Shown in pieces: positions 8,825 to 19,795 of a DNA stretch of 64,000 nucleotides. The translations under genes and the position numbers were made by a program. Position 1 is the stretch's first letter, and each line of letters starts with the position of its first letter. This DNA comes from Draconibacterium halophilum (lineage in GTDB: Bacteria > Bacteroidota > Bacteroidia > Bacteroidales > Prolixibacteraceae): contig NZ_CP048409.1 of the NCBI RefSeq assembly GCF_010448835.1, forward strand, positions 2,116,001 to 2,180,000. Direction: 5' to 3'. Under the pieces are notes generated by a model. The model was not told the origin of the DNA and searched no databases. It was given only the letters and a program-made list of their open reading frames with translations.

Positions 8825-11800
8825 GTGAAAAAGTTTATAGTCCCCTTGTTTTTTCTGCTCCTTTTTACAGTTTCTTGCAAAAAGAATAATAATAAAGAAG
8901 TTGGTCCAAGTGCTGAATATACTTACTATGTGCAGGCATTTACAAGTGGTGTAATTTCGAGTAGAACAGCAATTGCAGTGCACCTTACCAAGCCGGTTGA
9001 ATTTGAAGACCTGGCAGACGAACTATTCGAGTTTAAGCCTGCCATAAAAGGAAAAGCCGTGCAAGTTAGCGATCGTATTTTTGAATTTCGCCCATCTGAA
9101 CCATTAAAACAAGGTGTAACATACGAAGCTAATTTTTTATTGGGAAAGGTGATGCAGGTAAAAAGCGATCTGCAGAAAATGCCATTTCGGTTTTCAACGG
9201 TGCCGCAATCATTTTCTGTAACTGTTGAAGGATTGAAAAATTACGAAGATGTTGGCTCGGAACAAATGCAATTAACCGGCTATATTTTAACTGCTGATGT
9301 TGCCGAAGCTCAGGCTGTGGAAAAAATACTTACAACCAGCTTAAACAACAACGAGTTGCCGGTAAGATGGAATCATAATACCGATGGGCGCAAACACTTT
9401 TTTACCGTTGATAGTATTGCGCGTTTGCAGGATAACCCCGGGAAACTGGAAGTAAAATGGGATGGCAGTTCGCTGGATTTGAATGAAAAGGGAGTGAAAG
9501 AACTTGAAGTGCCGGCATTAAGCGATTTCAAGGTGCTTGAAGCCAGTGTTGTTCAGCAGCCCGAGCAATGCGTGAATATCCGTTTTTCTGATGTGCTGTT
9601 AAAAACACAGGATCTTAACGGATTGATTGACTTAGAAAATAACCAGGACCTAAGATTTGAATTGGATGGAAGCCTGGTGAAAATATGGATAGAAAAAAGG
9701 ATTTCGGGCGAAATAAATTTAACCGTTCACGAAGGCATAAAAAGCAGTAATTATGCACGCCTTAAATCGGGTGCTAACTTTTTATTGCAATTTACCAACG
9801 CCGAACCCAGGTTGCGTTTGCTCGGAAAAGGAGTAATTGTTCCTCAAAGCGAATCGATGATCTTTCCGTTTGAAGCAATAAGTTTAAATGCCGTTGATGT
9901 AAGGATTATTCAGATTTTTAAAGATAATGTTGCTCAGTTTTTTCAGGGAAACAGCTTGGATGGAAAAAATGATTTAAAACAAGTTGGACGCCTGATTTAT
10001 GACAAAAAGGTTGATCTTTATTCCGAGGAGCCAATCAATTATAACAACTGGAACACATTTAAAATAGATTTGGCTAAACTCATCGACATTGAACAGGGAG
10101 CCATTTTTCGTGTAGAGTTGCGTTTTAGTAAAGCTTATTCATTATACAATTGCCCTGATAACGAAACGGACGAAACGTTGAAGGAACCCGATTTAAACCA
10201 GGAAGAAGATTATAAAACCAATTGGGATACGCCCGGTTGGTATAGTAATCATTATTATCCTGACGGCTATAATTGGCGCGAACGCGATAATCCGTGTCAT
10301 GTGTCGTACTACAATTCCGACCGTTTTGTGAGTAAAAATATTATGGCGTCGCAGATGGGAATTGTGGCCAAGGAAGGAAAAGACTACCGAATGTTATTTG
10401 CTGTTTCAAATTTAATTTCAACTGAACCGATGGGTGATGTTGACTTAAAGCTTTACAATTTTCAGCATCAACTAATTGAAACAATAAAAACTGATTCGCG
10501 CGGTTTTGCAGAAGTGGATTTGAAGAAAAAGCCATTCTTGCTGATTGCACAAAAAGGCGATCAGTTTGGCTATTTGCGCCTCGATGATGGAACCTCCTTG
10601 TCGATAAGTAATTTCAATGTATCGGGGCAGGAAATTACCGATGGAATGAAAGGTTTTATTTATGGCGAACGCGATGTGTGGCGTCCCGGCGATACGTTGT
10701 TTCTCAATTTTATTTTGGAAACCAATGCCTCCCGTGCTGAAAATCATCCGGTAATCTTTAGTCTTACTAATCCTAAAAATCAACAGGTTGAGCGACGTGT
10801 TGTTACCAACAGCGAAAATGGTTTTTATCAGTTAACCACTAACACTCAGAAAGATGCGTCAACTGGTAACTGGCGGGCAGAAGTTCAGGTGGGAAACAGC
10901 CGCTTTTCGAAACGGATAAAAATAGAAACCATAAAACCTAACCGCTTAAAGATTGAGCTCGATTTACCCGAAAATAAAATGCTTGACCAAAGCAACAAGG
11001 TGGTGCCAATAACAGCAACTTGGTTGCATGGCAGCCCGGCAAAATCGTTAAAAGCAAAAGTTGATGTATTACTGACCAAAGCCAATACTACGTTTGATAA
11101 TTTTCAAAACTATACTTTTACAGATCCGGCAACAAGTTACGCGCAAAAAGAGCAAACAATTTTTGACGGCAAACTGGACGAATCAGGCAAGGCAAACGTT
11201 TCGTTCGAGCCGGAAGGTTTGGAAAATGCTCCAGGAATGTTAAATGCATGGTTCACATCGCGGGTGTTTGAGAGCGGTGGAGATTTTAGTACGTCGATAG
11301 TCAGTGCAAAATATTCTCCTTTCGAATCGTATGTTGGAGTGCGTATGCCCGAATCGGACGATAACTGGTATACCACTGATACTGATTATTTGCCCGAGAT
11401 TGTTACGGTAGATAAAAACGGGAAACCGGTTTCAGGAAATGATTTGGAAGTACAACTGTATAAAATTAACTGGCGCTGGTGGTGGGAGTCGGGATCTGAA
11501 AACCTTGCGCACTATGTGTCGGGACGATCTTATCAGCCGATGAGTAATTGGAATATTTCCAACGCCAAACATAAATCTAAAATTAAACTCAACGTAAAAT
11601 ACAATAACTGGCAGGATAATGGTCGGTACTTTTTATGGGTGAAAGATAACACTTCGGGGCACTCAACCGGAACCACGTTTTACATGTCGAAGTGGGGAAA
11701 CTGGCGCTCGGATGGAATGGAACAGGGAGCAACCATGCTTAGTGTTCGCACCAACAAGGCGAAATACAATGTTGGCGATGATATTGAGGTTATAATTCCT

Positions 11801-14347
11801 TCGTCGAAAGCGGGAAAGGCACTGGTAAGCCTTGAAAACGGAACCGAAGTGTTGGATATGTTTTGGGTGGAGACGACGGATAAAGAAACGCGTTTTACCT
11901 TAAAAGCCAATAAAAAAATGGCTCCCAACTTTTATGTGAATGTTAGTTTAATACAAGCCTACGCGAATACCGAGAATGATGCTCCTTTGCGGCTTTACGG
12001 TATAATTCCGGTTAAGGTAGAAAATCCGGAAACTATTCTTCAGCCTGAAATAAAAACCCTTAGCGAAATTGAACCGGAAACAAATTACACCGTAGAAGTG
12101 TCGGAGAAAAATGGCAAAAAGATGACGTACACTTTGGCTGTTGTTGACGAAGGATTGCTGGGATTAACCAATTATAAAACGCCAAATCCGCACTATACTT
12201 TTTATCAGCGCGAGGCACTGGGAGTTAAAAGCTGGGATATGTACGATTATGTTGCCGGTGCGTATGGCGCTCGTCTTGAAAAAGCATTTGCTATTGGTGG
12301 CGACGGAAGTTTGGTGGAGTCGGATAAAAAGGAAGCCAACCGTTTTAAACCGGTAGTTCAGTTTGCCGGGCCTTTTACACTGGAAGCCGGGAAAACCCAA
12401 AAGCACGAATTTAAAATGCCGAATTATGTTGGGGCAGTTCGGATGATGGTGGTGGCCGGAAATCAGGGCGCGTATGGTGCCGAAGAAATCTCGGTTCCGG
12501 TGCGTAAAGGATTAATGTTGCTGGCAACTGTTCCACGCATGTTGGCACCGTTGGAAACATTCGATCTCCCGGTTGATGTGTTTGCGATGAAAGATCATGT
12601 GAAAAATGTTTCGGTTTCGGTGAAAACAAACGAACTGTTTGAGCTTGCTGGCGAAAAAGAGAATTCAATACAATTTGATGAGACAGGTGAAAAGATGACT
12701 TTCTTTAAATTAAATGTAAAGGATGATATTGGTGTTGGAAAAATTGTTGTAGAAGCAAAATCGGGCGACGAACGTGCCATTTATGAAGTTGAAGTAGATG
12801 TTCGGAATCCGAATTTACAGGTTACCAAACAGGAAATGAAACTAGTAAACAGCAACGAAAGTTGGGCTTGTACTTTGCAATCCCCTGGAACACCGGGCAC
12901 CAACAAGGCGTGGATTGAAATCACCGGATTTCCTCCACTAAATCTGACGAAACACCTTAATTACCTGATTCAGTATCCGCACGGATGTGTAGAACAGGTT
13001 ACTTCGTCGGTATTCCCGCAATTGTTTTTGGGGCAGTTAACCGATGTAACAGCCAATCAGAAATTAGAAATAGAAGACAATGTGAGAAAAGCATTGGTAA
13101 AACTGCAGTCATTTCAATTAGGTAGCGGCGGATTTAGTTACTGGCCCGGATCATCATTCGTAAATAAATGGGCAACAAATTATGTAGGGCATTTTATTTT
13201 AATGGCAGAAAAAGCCGGTTATTCACTTCCGTTTGGCTTAAAAGATAAATGGTTGCGTTATCAGCGAAGGGAAGCCAGAAACTGGAAGGGAAACCGATCA
13301 TTCGAGCATTCTTCTCAATTACGAAACTACGACTTAACACAAGCCTATCGTTTGTATACGCTGGCGTTGTCCGGAAGTCCTGATATGGCAGCAATGAATC
13401 GATTGCGCGAAAAAGGCAATAAATCACCTGATATTACCTGGCGTTTGGCAGCGGCTTATATTCTGGCAGGGAGGAAGGATGCCGCTGAACAATTGGTTGC
13501 CAATGTAACTACCCAAGTAAAAGACTACCGCGAGTTTGGTGGGACTTTCGGCTCGTCGTTGCGCGACAAAGCTATGTTGCTTGAGGCATTGACCTTATTG
13601 AATGATCAGGAGAATGCTTTTGAAATGTTACAATCAATTTCTGATGAGATGAACGAACGTGAATGGTTAAGCACACAAACGGCTGCGTGGTGCTTGTTTG
13701 CTGCAGCGTGTTTCTCGGAAGAATTTTATGCTGGCGATAACGAGACAAGTTTTGATCTTGAAGTGAATGGTAAGAATCATCAGTTACGTACAAAAATTCC
13801 GGTTGTTAAAATTCCCGTAGAAAATAGTACTGCGGATCAGGTTAACCTTGAAATGGAAAACGAAGGAAGCTCTGCTACTTTTGTGCGGGTTGTAACACAA
13901 GGAATTCCTTCGGGGATTGATTCCGTTTCCTCGTCTGCAAACCTAATAATGAATATAAAATATCTCGATAGTGCAACCAACGAAATCAATCCTGCAAGTA
14001 TTAGCCAGGGCAGCGATTTCAGTATGGTGGTTACTGTAAAACATCCGGGAAAACGCGTTGATTATGAAGAAATGGTATTGTCGACCTTAGTTCCTTCAGG
14101 ATGGGAAATTTTAAATAAACGCATTGGAGATGTTCCGGGTGAGGAGCCGAATTTTGAATATCAGGACATTCGCGATGACCGGATTTATACTTATTTTGAT
14201 TTGGCTATGAACGAGCAAAAGTCATTTGTATTCTACCTGAATGCTTCGTATAAGGGACGTTTTTATCAGCCTCCGGTAAGTTGCGGGGCCATGTACGATA
14301 ATTCCGTAAGTGCTAAAAAAGCAGGTAGAATGGTTGTAGTGAAATAA
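8825..14347 (+). CDS. Alpha-2-macroglobulin family lipoprotein
   Basis: 1840 residues. It starts at GTG (8825) and has a lipoprotein signal peptide (FFLLLFTVSC, Cys18), so it is probably anchored in the envelope. Bacterial A2M proteins trap attacking proteases by means of an internal thioester. Visible parts: MG-type beta domains from about 30 to 900, the A2M N-2 region with bait segment, the A2M family domain (PNYVGAVRMMVVAGNQGAYG, about residue 1200), and an intact thioester motif CVEQ at residues 1388-1391 (PHGCVEQVTSSVFPQ) in the alpha-helical TED domain. It is followed 12 bases later by a PBP1C gene, the classic pairing (yfhM-pbpC). Length is within the 1600-2000 range. Confidence 0.95.
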   Translation: MKKFIVPLFFLLLFTVSCKKNNNKEVGPSAEYTYYVQAFTSGVISSRTAIAVHLTKPVEFEDLADELFEFKPAIKGKAVQVSDRIFEFRPSEPLKQGVTYEANFLLGKVMQVKSDLQKMPFRFSTVPQSFSVTVEGLKNYEDVGSEQMQLTGYILTADVAEAQAVEKILTTSLNNNELPVRWNHNTDGRKHFFTVDSIARLQDNPGKLEVKWDGSSLDLNEKGVKELEVPALSDFKVLEASVVQQPEQCVNIRFSDVLLKTQDLNGLIDLENNQDLRFELDGSLVKIWIEKRISGEINLTVHEGIKSSNYARLKSGANFLLQFTNAEPRLRLLGKGVIVPQSESMIFPFEAISLNAVDVRIIQIFKDNVAQFFQGNSLDGKNDLKQVGRLIYDKKVDLYSEEPINYNNWNTFKIDLAKLIDIEQGAIFRVELRFSKAYSLYNCPDNETDETLKEPDLNQEEDYKTNWDTPGWYSNHYYPDGYNWRERDNPCHVSYYNSDRFVSKNIMASQMGIVAKEGKDYRMLFAVSNLISTEPMGDVDLKLYNFQHQLIETIKTDSRGFAEVDLKKKPFLLIAQKGDQFGYLRLDDGTSLSISNFNVSGQEITDGMKGFIYGERDVWRPGDTLFLNFILETNASRAENHPVIFSLTNPKNQQVERRVVTNSENGFYQLTTNTQKDASTGNWRAEVQVGNSRFSKRIKIETIKPNRLKIELDLPENKMLDQSNKVVPITATWLHGSPAKSLKAKVDVLLTKANTTFDNFQNYTFTDPATSYAQKEQTIFDGKLDESGKANVSFEPEGLENAPGMLNAWFTSRVFESGGDFSTSIVSAKYSPFESYVGVRMPESDDNWYTTDTDYLPEIVTVDKNGKPVSGNDLEVQLYKINWRWWWESGSENLAHYVSGRSYQPMSNWNISNAKHKSKIKLNVKYNNWQDNGRYFLWVKDNTSGHSTGTTFYMSKWGNWRSDGMEQGATMLSVRTNKAKYNVGDDIEVIIPSSKAGKALVSLENGTEVLDMFWVETTDKETRFTLKANKKMAPNFYVNVSLIQAYANTENDAPLRLYGIIPVKVENPETILQPEIKTLSEIEPETNYTVEVSEKNGKKMTYTLAVVDEGLLGLTNYKTPNPHYTFYQREALGVKSWDMYDYVAGAYGARLEKAFAIGGDGSLVESDKKEANRFKPVVQFAGPFTLEAGKTQKHEFKMPNYVGAVRMMVVAGNQGAYGAEEISVPVRKGLMLLATVPRMLAPLETFDLPVDVFAMKDHVKNVSVSVKTNELFELAGEKENSIQFDETGEKMTFFKLNVKDDIGVGKIVVEAKSGDERAIYEVEVDVRNPNLQVTKQEMKLVNSNESWACTLQSPGTPGTNKAWIEITGFPPLNLTKHLNYLIQYPHGCVEQVTSSVFPQLFLGQLTDVTANQKLEIEDNVRKALVKLQSFQLGSGGFSYWPGSSFVNKWATNYVGHFILMAEKAGYSLPFGLKDKWLRYQRREARNWKGNRSFEHSSQLRNYDLTQAYRLYTLALSGSPDMAAMNRLREKGNKSPDITWRLAAAYILAGRKDAAEQLVANVTTQVKDYREFGGTFGSSLRDKAMLLEALTLLNDQENAFEMLQSISDEMNEREWLSTQTAAWCLFAAACFSEEFYAGDNETSFDLEVNGKNHQLRTKIPVVKIPVENSTADQVNLEMENEGSSATFVRVVTQGIPSGIDSVSSSANLIMNIKYLDSATNEINPASISQGSDFSMVVTVKHPGKRVDYEEMVLSTLVPSGWEILNKRIGDVPGEEPNFEYQDIRDDRIYTYFDLAMNEQKSFVFYLNASYKGRFYQPPVSCGAMYDNSVSAKKAGRMVVVK

Positions 14348-14359
14348 CATTTCTGTGGT

Positions 14360-16720
14360 TTGGCAAAATTATTAAAAAACAGACGTTGGTGGAAATGGTG
14401 GAGTATTGGTTTGTTATCATTACTCGTTCTGTTTTTATTTAGCGGTATTTTTGTCCCGCGTCCGTTGTTTACAACTTCCTACTCAACAGTTGTAGAAAGT
14501 AGCAACGGAGATTTGTTGGGAGCTCGTATTTCTGATGATGAGCAGTGGCGGTTTCCTGCCGGTGATCGTATCCCACATAAGTACGAGTTGTGTGTTTTGC
14601 AATTCGAAGACAAACATTTTTATCATCACCCCGGAGTAAATCTCGCGTCAATAGCACGGGCCATTTTTCAGAATATAAAAGCCCGAAAAGTGGTGAGCGG
14701 AGGTAGTACAATTACTATGCAGGTAAGCCGACTGGCTCGTGGAAACAGAACACGGAACCTGAAAAATAAACTGATTGAAGTTTTTTGGGCTTTGCATATT
14801 GAGCTACGTTATTCAAAAGCTGAAATACTAAAATTATATGCCTCGCATGCACCTTTTGGCGGAAATGTAGTGGGAATTGAAGCTGCATCCTGGCGATACT
14901 TTGCACGCGAAAGTGAGCAGTTGTCGTGGGCCGAGTCGGCAACTTTAGCTGTACTTCCTAATGCACCTTCGCTAATATATCCAGGCCGATCGGATGACAA
15001 GTTGAAACAGAAACGTGATCGTCTTTTGCAAAAGCTTTTGGCAAACGGAACGCTTGATAGTATGACTTGCGAGCTGGCAGTTGCAGAACCATTGCCGGAA
15101 AAAGTAAATGCCTTGCCAAATGCGGCCTATCATTTTACCGAATTGGTCAATAAAGAAAAGAGAGGACAGCGAATACATTCTACTATTGATTATGCGATTC
15201 AAAACCGTGTGAATATAGTGGTGCGAAAACACCAGCACCGTTTAAAGTCTAATTACATTAATAATATGGCAGTGGTGGTAGCCGAAATACCATCAAAAAA
15301 AGTGAGAGCCTATGTGGGAAACACCTTTTCAAGTGATGGTTTAAATCATGGAAATTTTGTGGATGTAGTTCAATCTCCAAGAAGTACCGGCAGTATTTTA
15401 AAGCCATTTTTGTATTGTAAAATGATGGATAACGGCTTGCTTTTGCCCGGCATGTTGGTGCCCGATATTCCCATTCGTTTTGGAGGTTTTACACCTATGA
15501 ATTTTGATCGGCAATACATTGGTGCCGTTTCGGCAGAAGAAGCTTTGGCACGGTCGTTAAATATTCCGGCAGTACATTTGTTGCGTGAATTTGGCGTAGC
15601 ACCGTTTTATTCATTTCTGAAACAAGCCGGGATGTCGACATTGTATCAGTCGCCCGATTATTACGGTCTTTCGTTGATTTTGGGTGGTGCCGAAGTAAAA
15701 CTGTGGGATTTGGCCGGAATGTATGCTTCGCTGGCAACAATTTTAGATACTTACAATAAAGAGGATGGATTGTATTTTTCGAAACCTTTTTCTCCGTTGC
15801 TAACGAATGAAGATAAAAGTATTGATCAGCCTGCTGAATTGGAACAATCCGTTATCAGGGCGGCATCAATATATTCAACATTTAAAGCACTTTTGGAAGT
15901 AACGCGCCCCGAATCGGAAAAAGGATGGGAGCGATTTGCCCGATCAAAGAAAATTGCCTGGAAAACGGGTACCAGTTTTGGCTTTCGTGATGCCTGGGCA
16001 GTTGGTATTACTCCCAAATATGTTGTTGCGGTTTGGGTTGGTAATGCCGACGGTGAAGGGAGAGCTGGTTTAACAGGTGTATCTGCTGCTGCTCCGGTAA
16101 TGTTTGATGTATTTTCAACATTGCCAGGTGTCCAATGGTTTAATACCCCTATTGACGAAATGGACAGTATGGAGGTTTGTAATGAAAGTGGCTTTTTGCC
16201 AGGAGAAAATTGCGACAACAGAAAGGTTATTCTAGTGCCGAAAGGAAATAAAATTGGCGTTTGCCAGTGGCATCAGCGCATTCATTTAAATGCAGCACAA
16301 ACACATCGTGTAAATGCCAATTGTCATCCTGTTTCAAAAATGGTGCATAAAAACTGGTTTGTTCTTCCGCCAGCAATGGAGTATTATTACAAACAAGAGA
16401 ATGTGCTTTATGCTACTTTGCCACCGTTGATGCCGGGTTGTACGGAGAGCCAGCAGCAGCTCGACTTTATTTATCCGAGAGAATGGAACAGGGTTTTTAT
16501 TCCGGTTGAACTGGACGGAACTAAAGGGAAGTTCATTGTAGAACTGGCACACCGTTTAAGCAATGTTGATGTTTATTGGTATTTAGACAATAATTTTCTG
16601 GGTATTACTCAGAATATACATCAGTTTGAGCTTAGGCCGGAGCCAGGATGGCACACAATTACTGTTAGCGATAATCTGGGAAATATACTCACAAAAAAGT
16701 TCTTTGTGGTTAATCGTTAG
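14360..16720 (+). CDS. pbpC: Penicillin-binding protein 1C
   Basis: 786 residues. It starts at TTG (14360), 12 bases after the A2M stop; no better start is in frame. One N-terminal helix (about 16-32) is followed by a GT51 glycosyltransferase domain (catalytic Glu in FEDKHFYHHPGVN, and GGSTITMQVSRL), then a transpeptidase domain with the SxxK motif in STGSILKPF and KTGTS at about 539-543 (AWKTGTSFGF). The C-terminal 150 residues correspond to the biPBP_C domain characteristic of PBP1C. It polymerises and possibly cross-links peptidoglycan. Coupling with A2M is thought to repair the wall while proteases are trapped. Confidence 0.95.
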   Translation: MAKLLKNRRWWKWWSIGLLSLLVLFLFSGIFVPRPLFTTSYSTVVESSNGDLLGARISDDEQWRFPAGDRIPHKYELCVLQFEDKHFYHHPGVNLASIARAIFQNIKARKVVSGGSTITMQVSRLARGNRTRNLKNKLIEVFWALHIELRYSKAEILKLYASHAPFGGNVVGIEAASWRYFARESEQLSWAESATLAVLPNAPSLIYPGRSDDKLKQKRDRLLQKLLANGTLDSMTCELAVAEPLPEKVNALPNAAYHFTELVNKEKRGQRIHSTIDYAIQNRVNIVVRKHQHRLKSNYINNMAVVVAEIPSKKVRAYVGNTFSSDGLNHGNFVDVVQSPRSTGSILKPFLYCKMMDNGLLLPGMLVPDIPIRFGGFTPMNFDRQYIGAVSAEEALARSLNIPAVHLLREFGVAPFYSFLKQAGMSTLYQSPDYYGLSLILGGAEVKLWDLAGMYASLATILDTYNKEDGLYFSKPFSPLLTNEDKSIDQPAELEQSVIRAASIYSTFKALLEVTRPESEKGWERFARSKKIAWKTGTSFGFRDAWAVGITPKYVVAVWVGNADGEGRAGLTGVSAAAPVMFDVFSTLPGVQWFNTPIDEMDSMEVCNESGFLPGENCDNRKVILVPKGNKIGVCQWHQRIHLNAAQTHRVNANCHPVSKMVHKNWFVLPPAMEYYYKQENVLYATLPPLMPGCTESQQQLDFIYPREWNRVFIPVELDGTKGKFIVELAHRLSNVDVYWYLDNNFLGITQNIHQFELRPEPGWHTITVSDNLGNILTKKFFVVNR

Positions 16721-16783
16721 TGTTGTTAATGTTATTTCAGCAAATGATATCAAAAAGTCATGAAACCGTTTCAGAAAACTTTG

Positions 16784-16791
16784 TAATTTTG
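16784..16791 (+). promoter_or_regulatory. -7 promoter element of ribBA
   Basis: TAATTTTG fits the Bacteroidota TAnnTTTG consensus and lies 22 bases before the ribBA ATG. No clean -33 TTTG was found. Confidence 0.5.
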
Positions 16792-16813
16792 CGGCTGATT
16801 TAAAAGGGCAGAT

Positions 16814-18040
16814 ATGACAGACATTAAACTTAACACAATTCCTGAAGCCATTGCTGCAATACAGAAAGGTGAGATGGTAATTGTTGTTGATGATGAAGAT
16901 CGTGAGAATGAAGGTGATTTGATTGTTGCCTCAGAATTAATCACCACCGAAATTGTAAACTTTATGGCTTCGCAGGCTCGGGGCCTCATTTGTGTTTCTT
17001 TAACCGAGGAACGCTGCAAAGAGTTGGAGCTAGAACTGATGGTGGGAAAAAACACCTCTGCCAATGAAACTGCTTTTACAGTTTCTGTTGATGCCATTCA
17101 TCCGGATGTAACAACAGGGATTTCGGCTGCCGACCGTGCAATAACTATAAAAATGCTGGTTGACAAAAAAACCAGGCCGGAGCAATTAGGCCGTCCCGGG
17201 CATATCTTTCCCTTAAAAGCTATGGAGCGTGGTGTGTTGCGAAGAACCGGACACACTGAAGCGGCTGTCGATTTGGCTCGTCTCGCTGGATTAAAACCAT
17301 CGGGTGTTCTTGTGGAAATTATGAACGACGATGGATCGATGGCTCGTTTACCTCAATTGTATGAATTCGCACAAAAGCATAATTTGAAGCTGGTTAGTAT
17401 TAAAGATTTGATTTCTTTCCTCTTCCAAAGCGAAAGCCTGATTGAAAGGGGAGAAGAAGTAGCTTTACCAACAGATTATGGTGAGTTTAGAATTGTTCCT
17501 TTCCGTCAGAAATCAAATGGTGTAGAACATGTTGCACTAATAAAAGGTGAGTGGGAGCCTGACGAGCCCATTATGGTTCGTATGCACTCGTCGTGTATGA
17601 CCGGTGATATTTTTGGATCGATGCGTTGCGAATGTGGCGATCAGTTACACAGCTCAATGGAAATGATAGATAATGCCGGAAAAGGCGTTATTGTTTACAT
17701 TATGCAGGAAGGACGTGGCATTGGACTTCTGAACAAAATTGCTGCCTACAAATTACAGGACGAGGGACTAGATACCGTTGAAGCCAATATTCATCTGGGT
17801 TTTAAAGCCGATGAACGCGATTATGGTGTTGGTGCTCAGATATTAAGTAATCTTGATGTGCGGAAAATGCGACTGCTTACGAACAATCCGGTTAAACGTG
17901 TTGGTCTTGAAGGATATGGTTTGGAAGTTACAGAGATCGTTCCGATCGAGATTGCACCCAATGAGCACAACCAACGTTACATGAAAACGAAACGCGACCG
18001 AATGGGGCATCATCTAAGAAAATTTGACTACGACAAATAG
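16814..18040 (+). CDS. ribBA: Bifunctional DHBP synthase / GTP cyclohydrolase II
   Basis: 408 residues with both riboflavin entry enzymes fused. Residues ~1-200 are RibB (3,4-dihydroxy-2-butanone-4-phosphate synthase), with VVDDEDRENEGDLIVASE as the acidic metal site and RTGHTEAAVDLARLAG. Residues ~205-400 are RibA (GTP cyclohydrolase II), with the Zn-binding Cys in SSCMTGDIFGSMRCECGD and the catalytic EGRGIGL loop. Length and order are standard for RibBA. It stands alone with its own -7 element, so riboflavin genes are not clustered here. No FMN riboswitch was recognised in the short leader. Confidence 0.97.
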   Translation: MTDIKLNTIPEAIAAIQKGEMVIVVDDEDRENEGDLIVASELITTEIVNFMASQARGLICVSLTEERCKELELELMVGKNTSANETAFTVSVDAIHPDVTTGISAADRAITIKMLVDKKTRPEQLGRPGHIFPLKAMERGVLRRTGHTEAAVDLARLAGLKPSGVLVEIMNDDGSMARLPQLYEFAQKHNLKLVSIKDLISFLFQSESLIERGEEVALPTDYGEFRIVPFRQKSNGVEHVALIKGEWEPDEPIMVRMHSSCMTGDIFGSMRCECGDQLHSSMEMIDNAGKGVIVYIMQEGRGIGLLNKIAAYKLQDEGLDTVEANIHLGFKADERDYGVGAQILSNLDVRKMRLLTNNPVKRVGLEGYGLEVTEIVPIEIAPNEHNQRYMKTKRDRMGHHLRKFDYDK

Positions 18041-18115
18041 AGCTTTATAAAAAAATTATAAAGTTGTTTTGTTTGATGGAATTTCATGATTAGGTTTGCC
18101 CTATAAATCTATTCC

Positions 18116-19659
18116 ATGAAGCACCTATTTGTTATTATTCTTCTGACTTTTACAGCGGTATTAAACGCCTCCGAAAAAGGAAAACAACCTCACATTATTT
18201 TAATAATGACTGACCAGCAACGAGCCGATGCGCTGGGTTGTATGGGAAATGCTGCAGTTTTATCGCCTAATATCGACAAGCTTGCTGACGCTGGTGCGAC
18301 CTTTGTTAATGCATACTCGTCGGTTCCCAGCTGTACGCCTGCACGTGCGGGTTTACTCACCGGTTTATCGCCATGGCACCACGGAATGTTGGGCTATGGC
18401 CGTGTAGCCCGAAAGTATAAGTACGAAATGCCGCGTATGTTGCGCGAAGCGGGTTATTACACTTTCGGCATTGGAAAAATGCATTGGTTTCCACAAAAAA
18501 CCTTACACGGTTTTCATGGAACCTTGGTTGACGAAAGTGGCCGCGTTGAACAGGATGGTTTTATTAGTGATTACCGCGATTGGTTTAAACTTCAAGCCCC
18601 GGGGAAGATCCCGATAAAACCGGAATTGGATGGAACGAGCACGGTGCGGGTGTATACCAACTCGACGAAAAATTACATCCTACCTACTGGACAGGGCAAA
18701 CAGCTATTGAGTTAATAGAAAATTATACCCAGGAGAAACCACTGTTTTTAAAAGTATCTTTTGCTCGACCGCATAGTCCGTACGATCCGCCACAACGGTT
18801 TCTCGATCTTTATAAAGATGCACAAATTCCGGCTCCTTATTTAGGATACTGGGATAGAAAATATGAAGGATTGGAAGGTGGCAAAGCGGCTGCTTTTGGC
18901 GATTTTGGTGTTGAACACGCCATTGAAAGCCGACGACATTATTACGCCAACATCACTTTCATCGATGAAATGGTTGGGAAGATCATTCAGGCCTTGAAAG
19001 CTAACGGGATGTATGAAAATGCACTTATTTGTTTTACTTCCGATCATGGCGATATGTTGGGCGACCATTACCACTGGCGAAAAACCTATGCTTACGAAGG
19101 TTCGTCTAAGGTTCCTTTCATAATTAAATGGCCCGAATCGTTTGAGGGACAAGTTACACGCGGCTCGAAATTGGATCAAGTTACCGAATTGCGCGATTTT
19201 CTGCCCACATTTTTAGATGCGGCCGACTCCGAAATTCCTAATGAAATGGATGGTTTATCTGTTCTAAAATTGATTGAAAATCCACAAACCGAATGGAGAA
19301 ATTACATCGACCTTGAGCATGCAACAACATACAGCGAAAAGAACTACTGGTGTGCTTTAACCGATGGCACCTGGAAATATATCTGGTTTTTCAGAACCGG
19401 AGAAGAACAACTTTTTAATTTAAAATATGATCCCGGCGAGCAAAATAATCTAACTGCTAACGAGCCGGATGAGTTGAAAAAATGGCGCCAGAAAATGGTG
19501 AATCACCTTAGCGAAAGGGGAGAAGGTTTTGTGAAAAACGGGAAGCTGGTGCAGCGAACAGAGACTTTGCTGTACAGCCCGAATTACCCTAAAAATGAAC
19601 GATCTGAAACTGAAAAATTGAAGCACTGGAGAGAAGTTTATAAAGGAGTTGTTAAATAA
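18116..19659 (+). pseudogene. Sulfatase, interrupted by a single-base frameshift
   Basis: Family S1 (formylglycine-dependent) sulfatase with a signal peptide (cleavage near LNASE). The first part, 18116-18715, encodes 199 residues with the nucleophile in CTPAR (Cys73; the Cys would be converted to formylglycine by anSME) and the metal-binding MTDQQRADALG. At 18597-18604 (CCCCGGGG) the frame changes: reading one extra G gives DPDKTGIGWNEH and continues to LHPTYWTGQTAIELI, FARPHSPYDPP, TSDHGDMLGDH and the stop at 19659. Restored length is about 514 residues, normal for the family. CCCGGGG also fits an X-XXY-YYZ slippery heptamer, but a lost G (mutation or sequencing error) is more likely. Substrate is unknown. 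Confidence 0.85.
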
Positions 19660-19795
19660 GACGATCATTTGAGTTTTACATTGGTCAGTGTATAAACAGC
19701 TAAAATGCATACGACCATTAATTTTAAAGCCTTAACTTTTGTTACGTACTCAATATATTCCGTACATTTATTTAAAATTTTAAAACTCAAATAGA

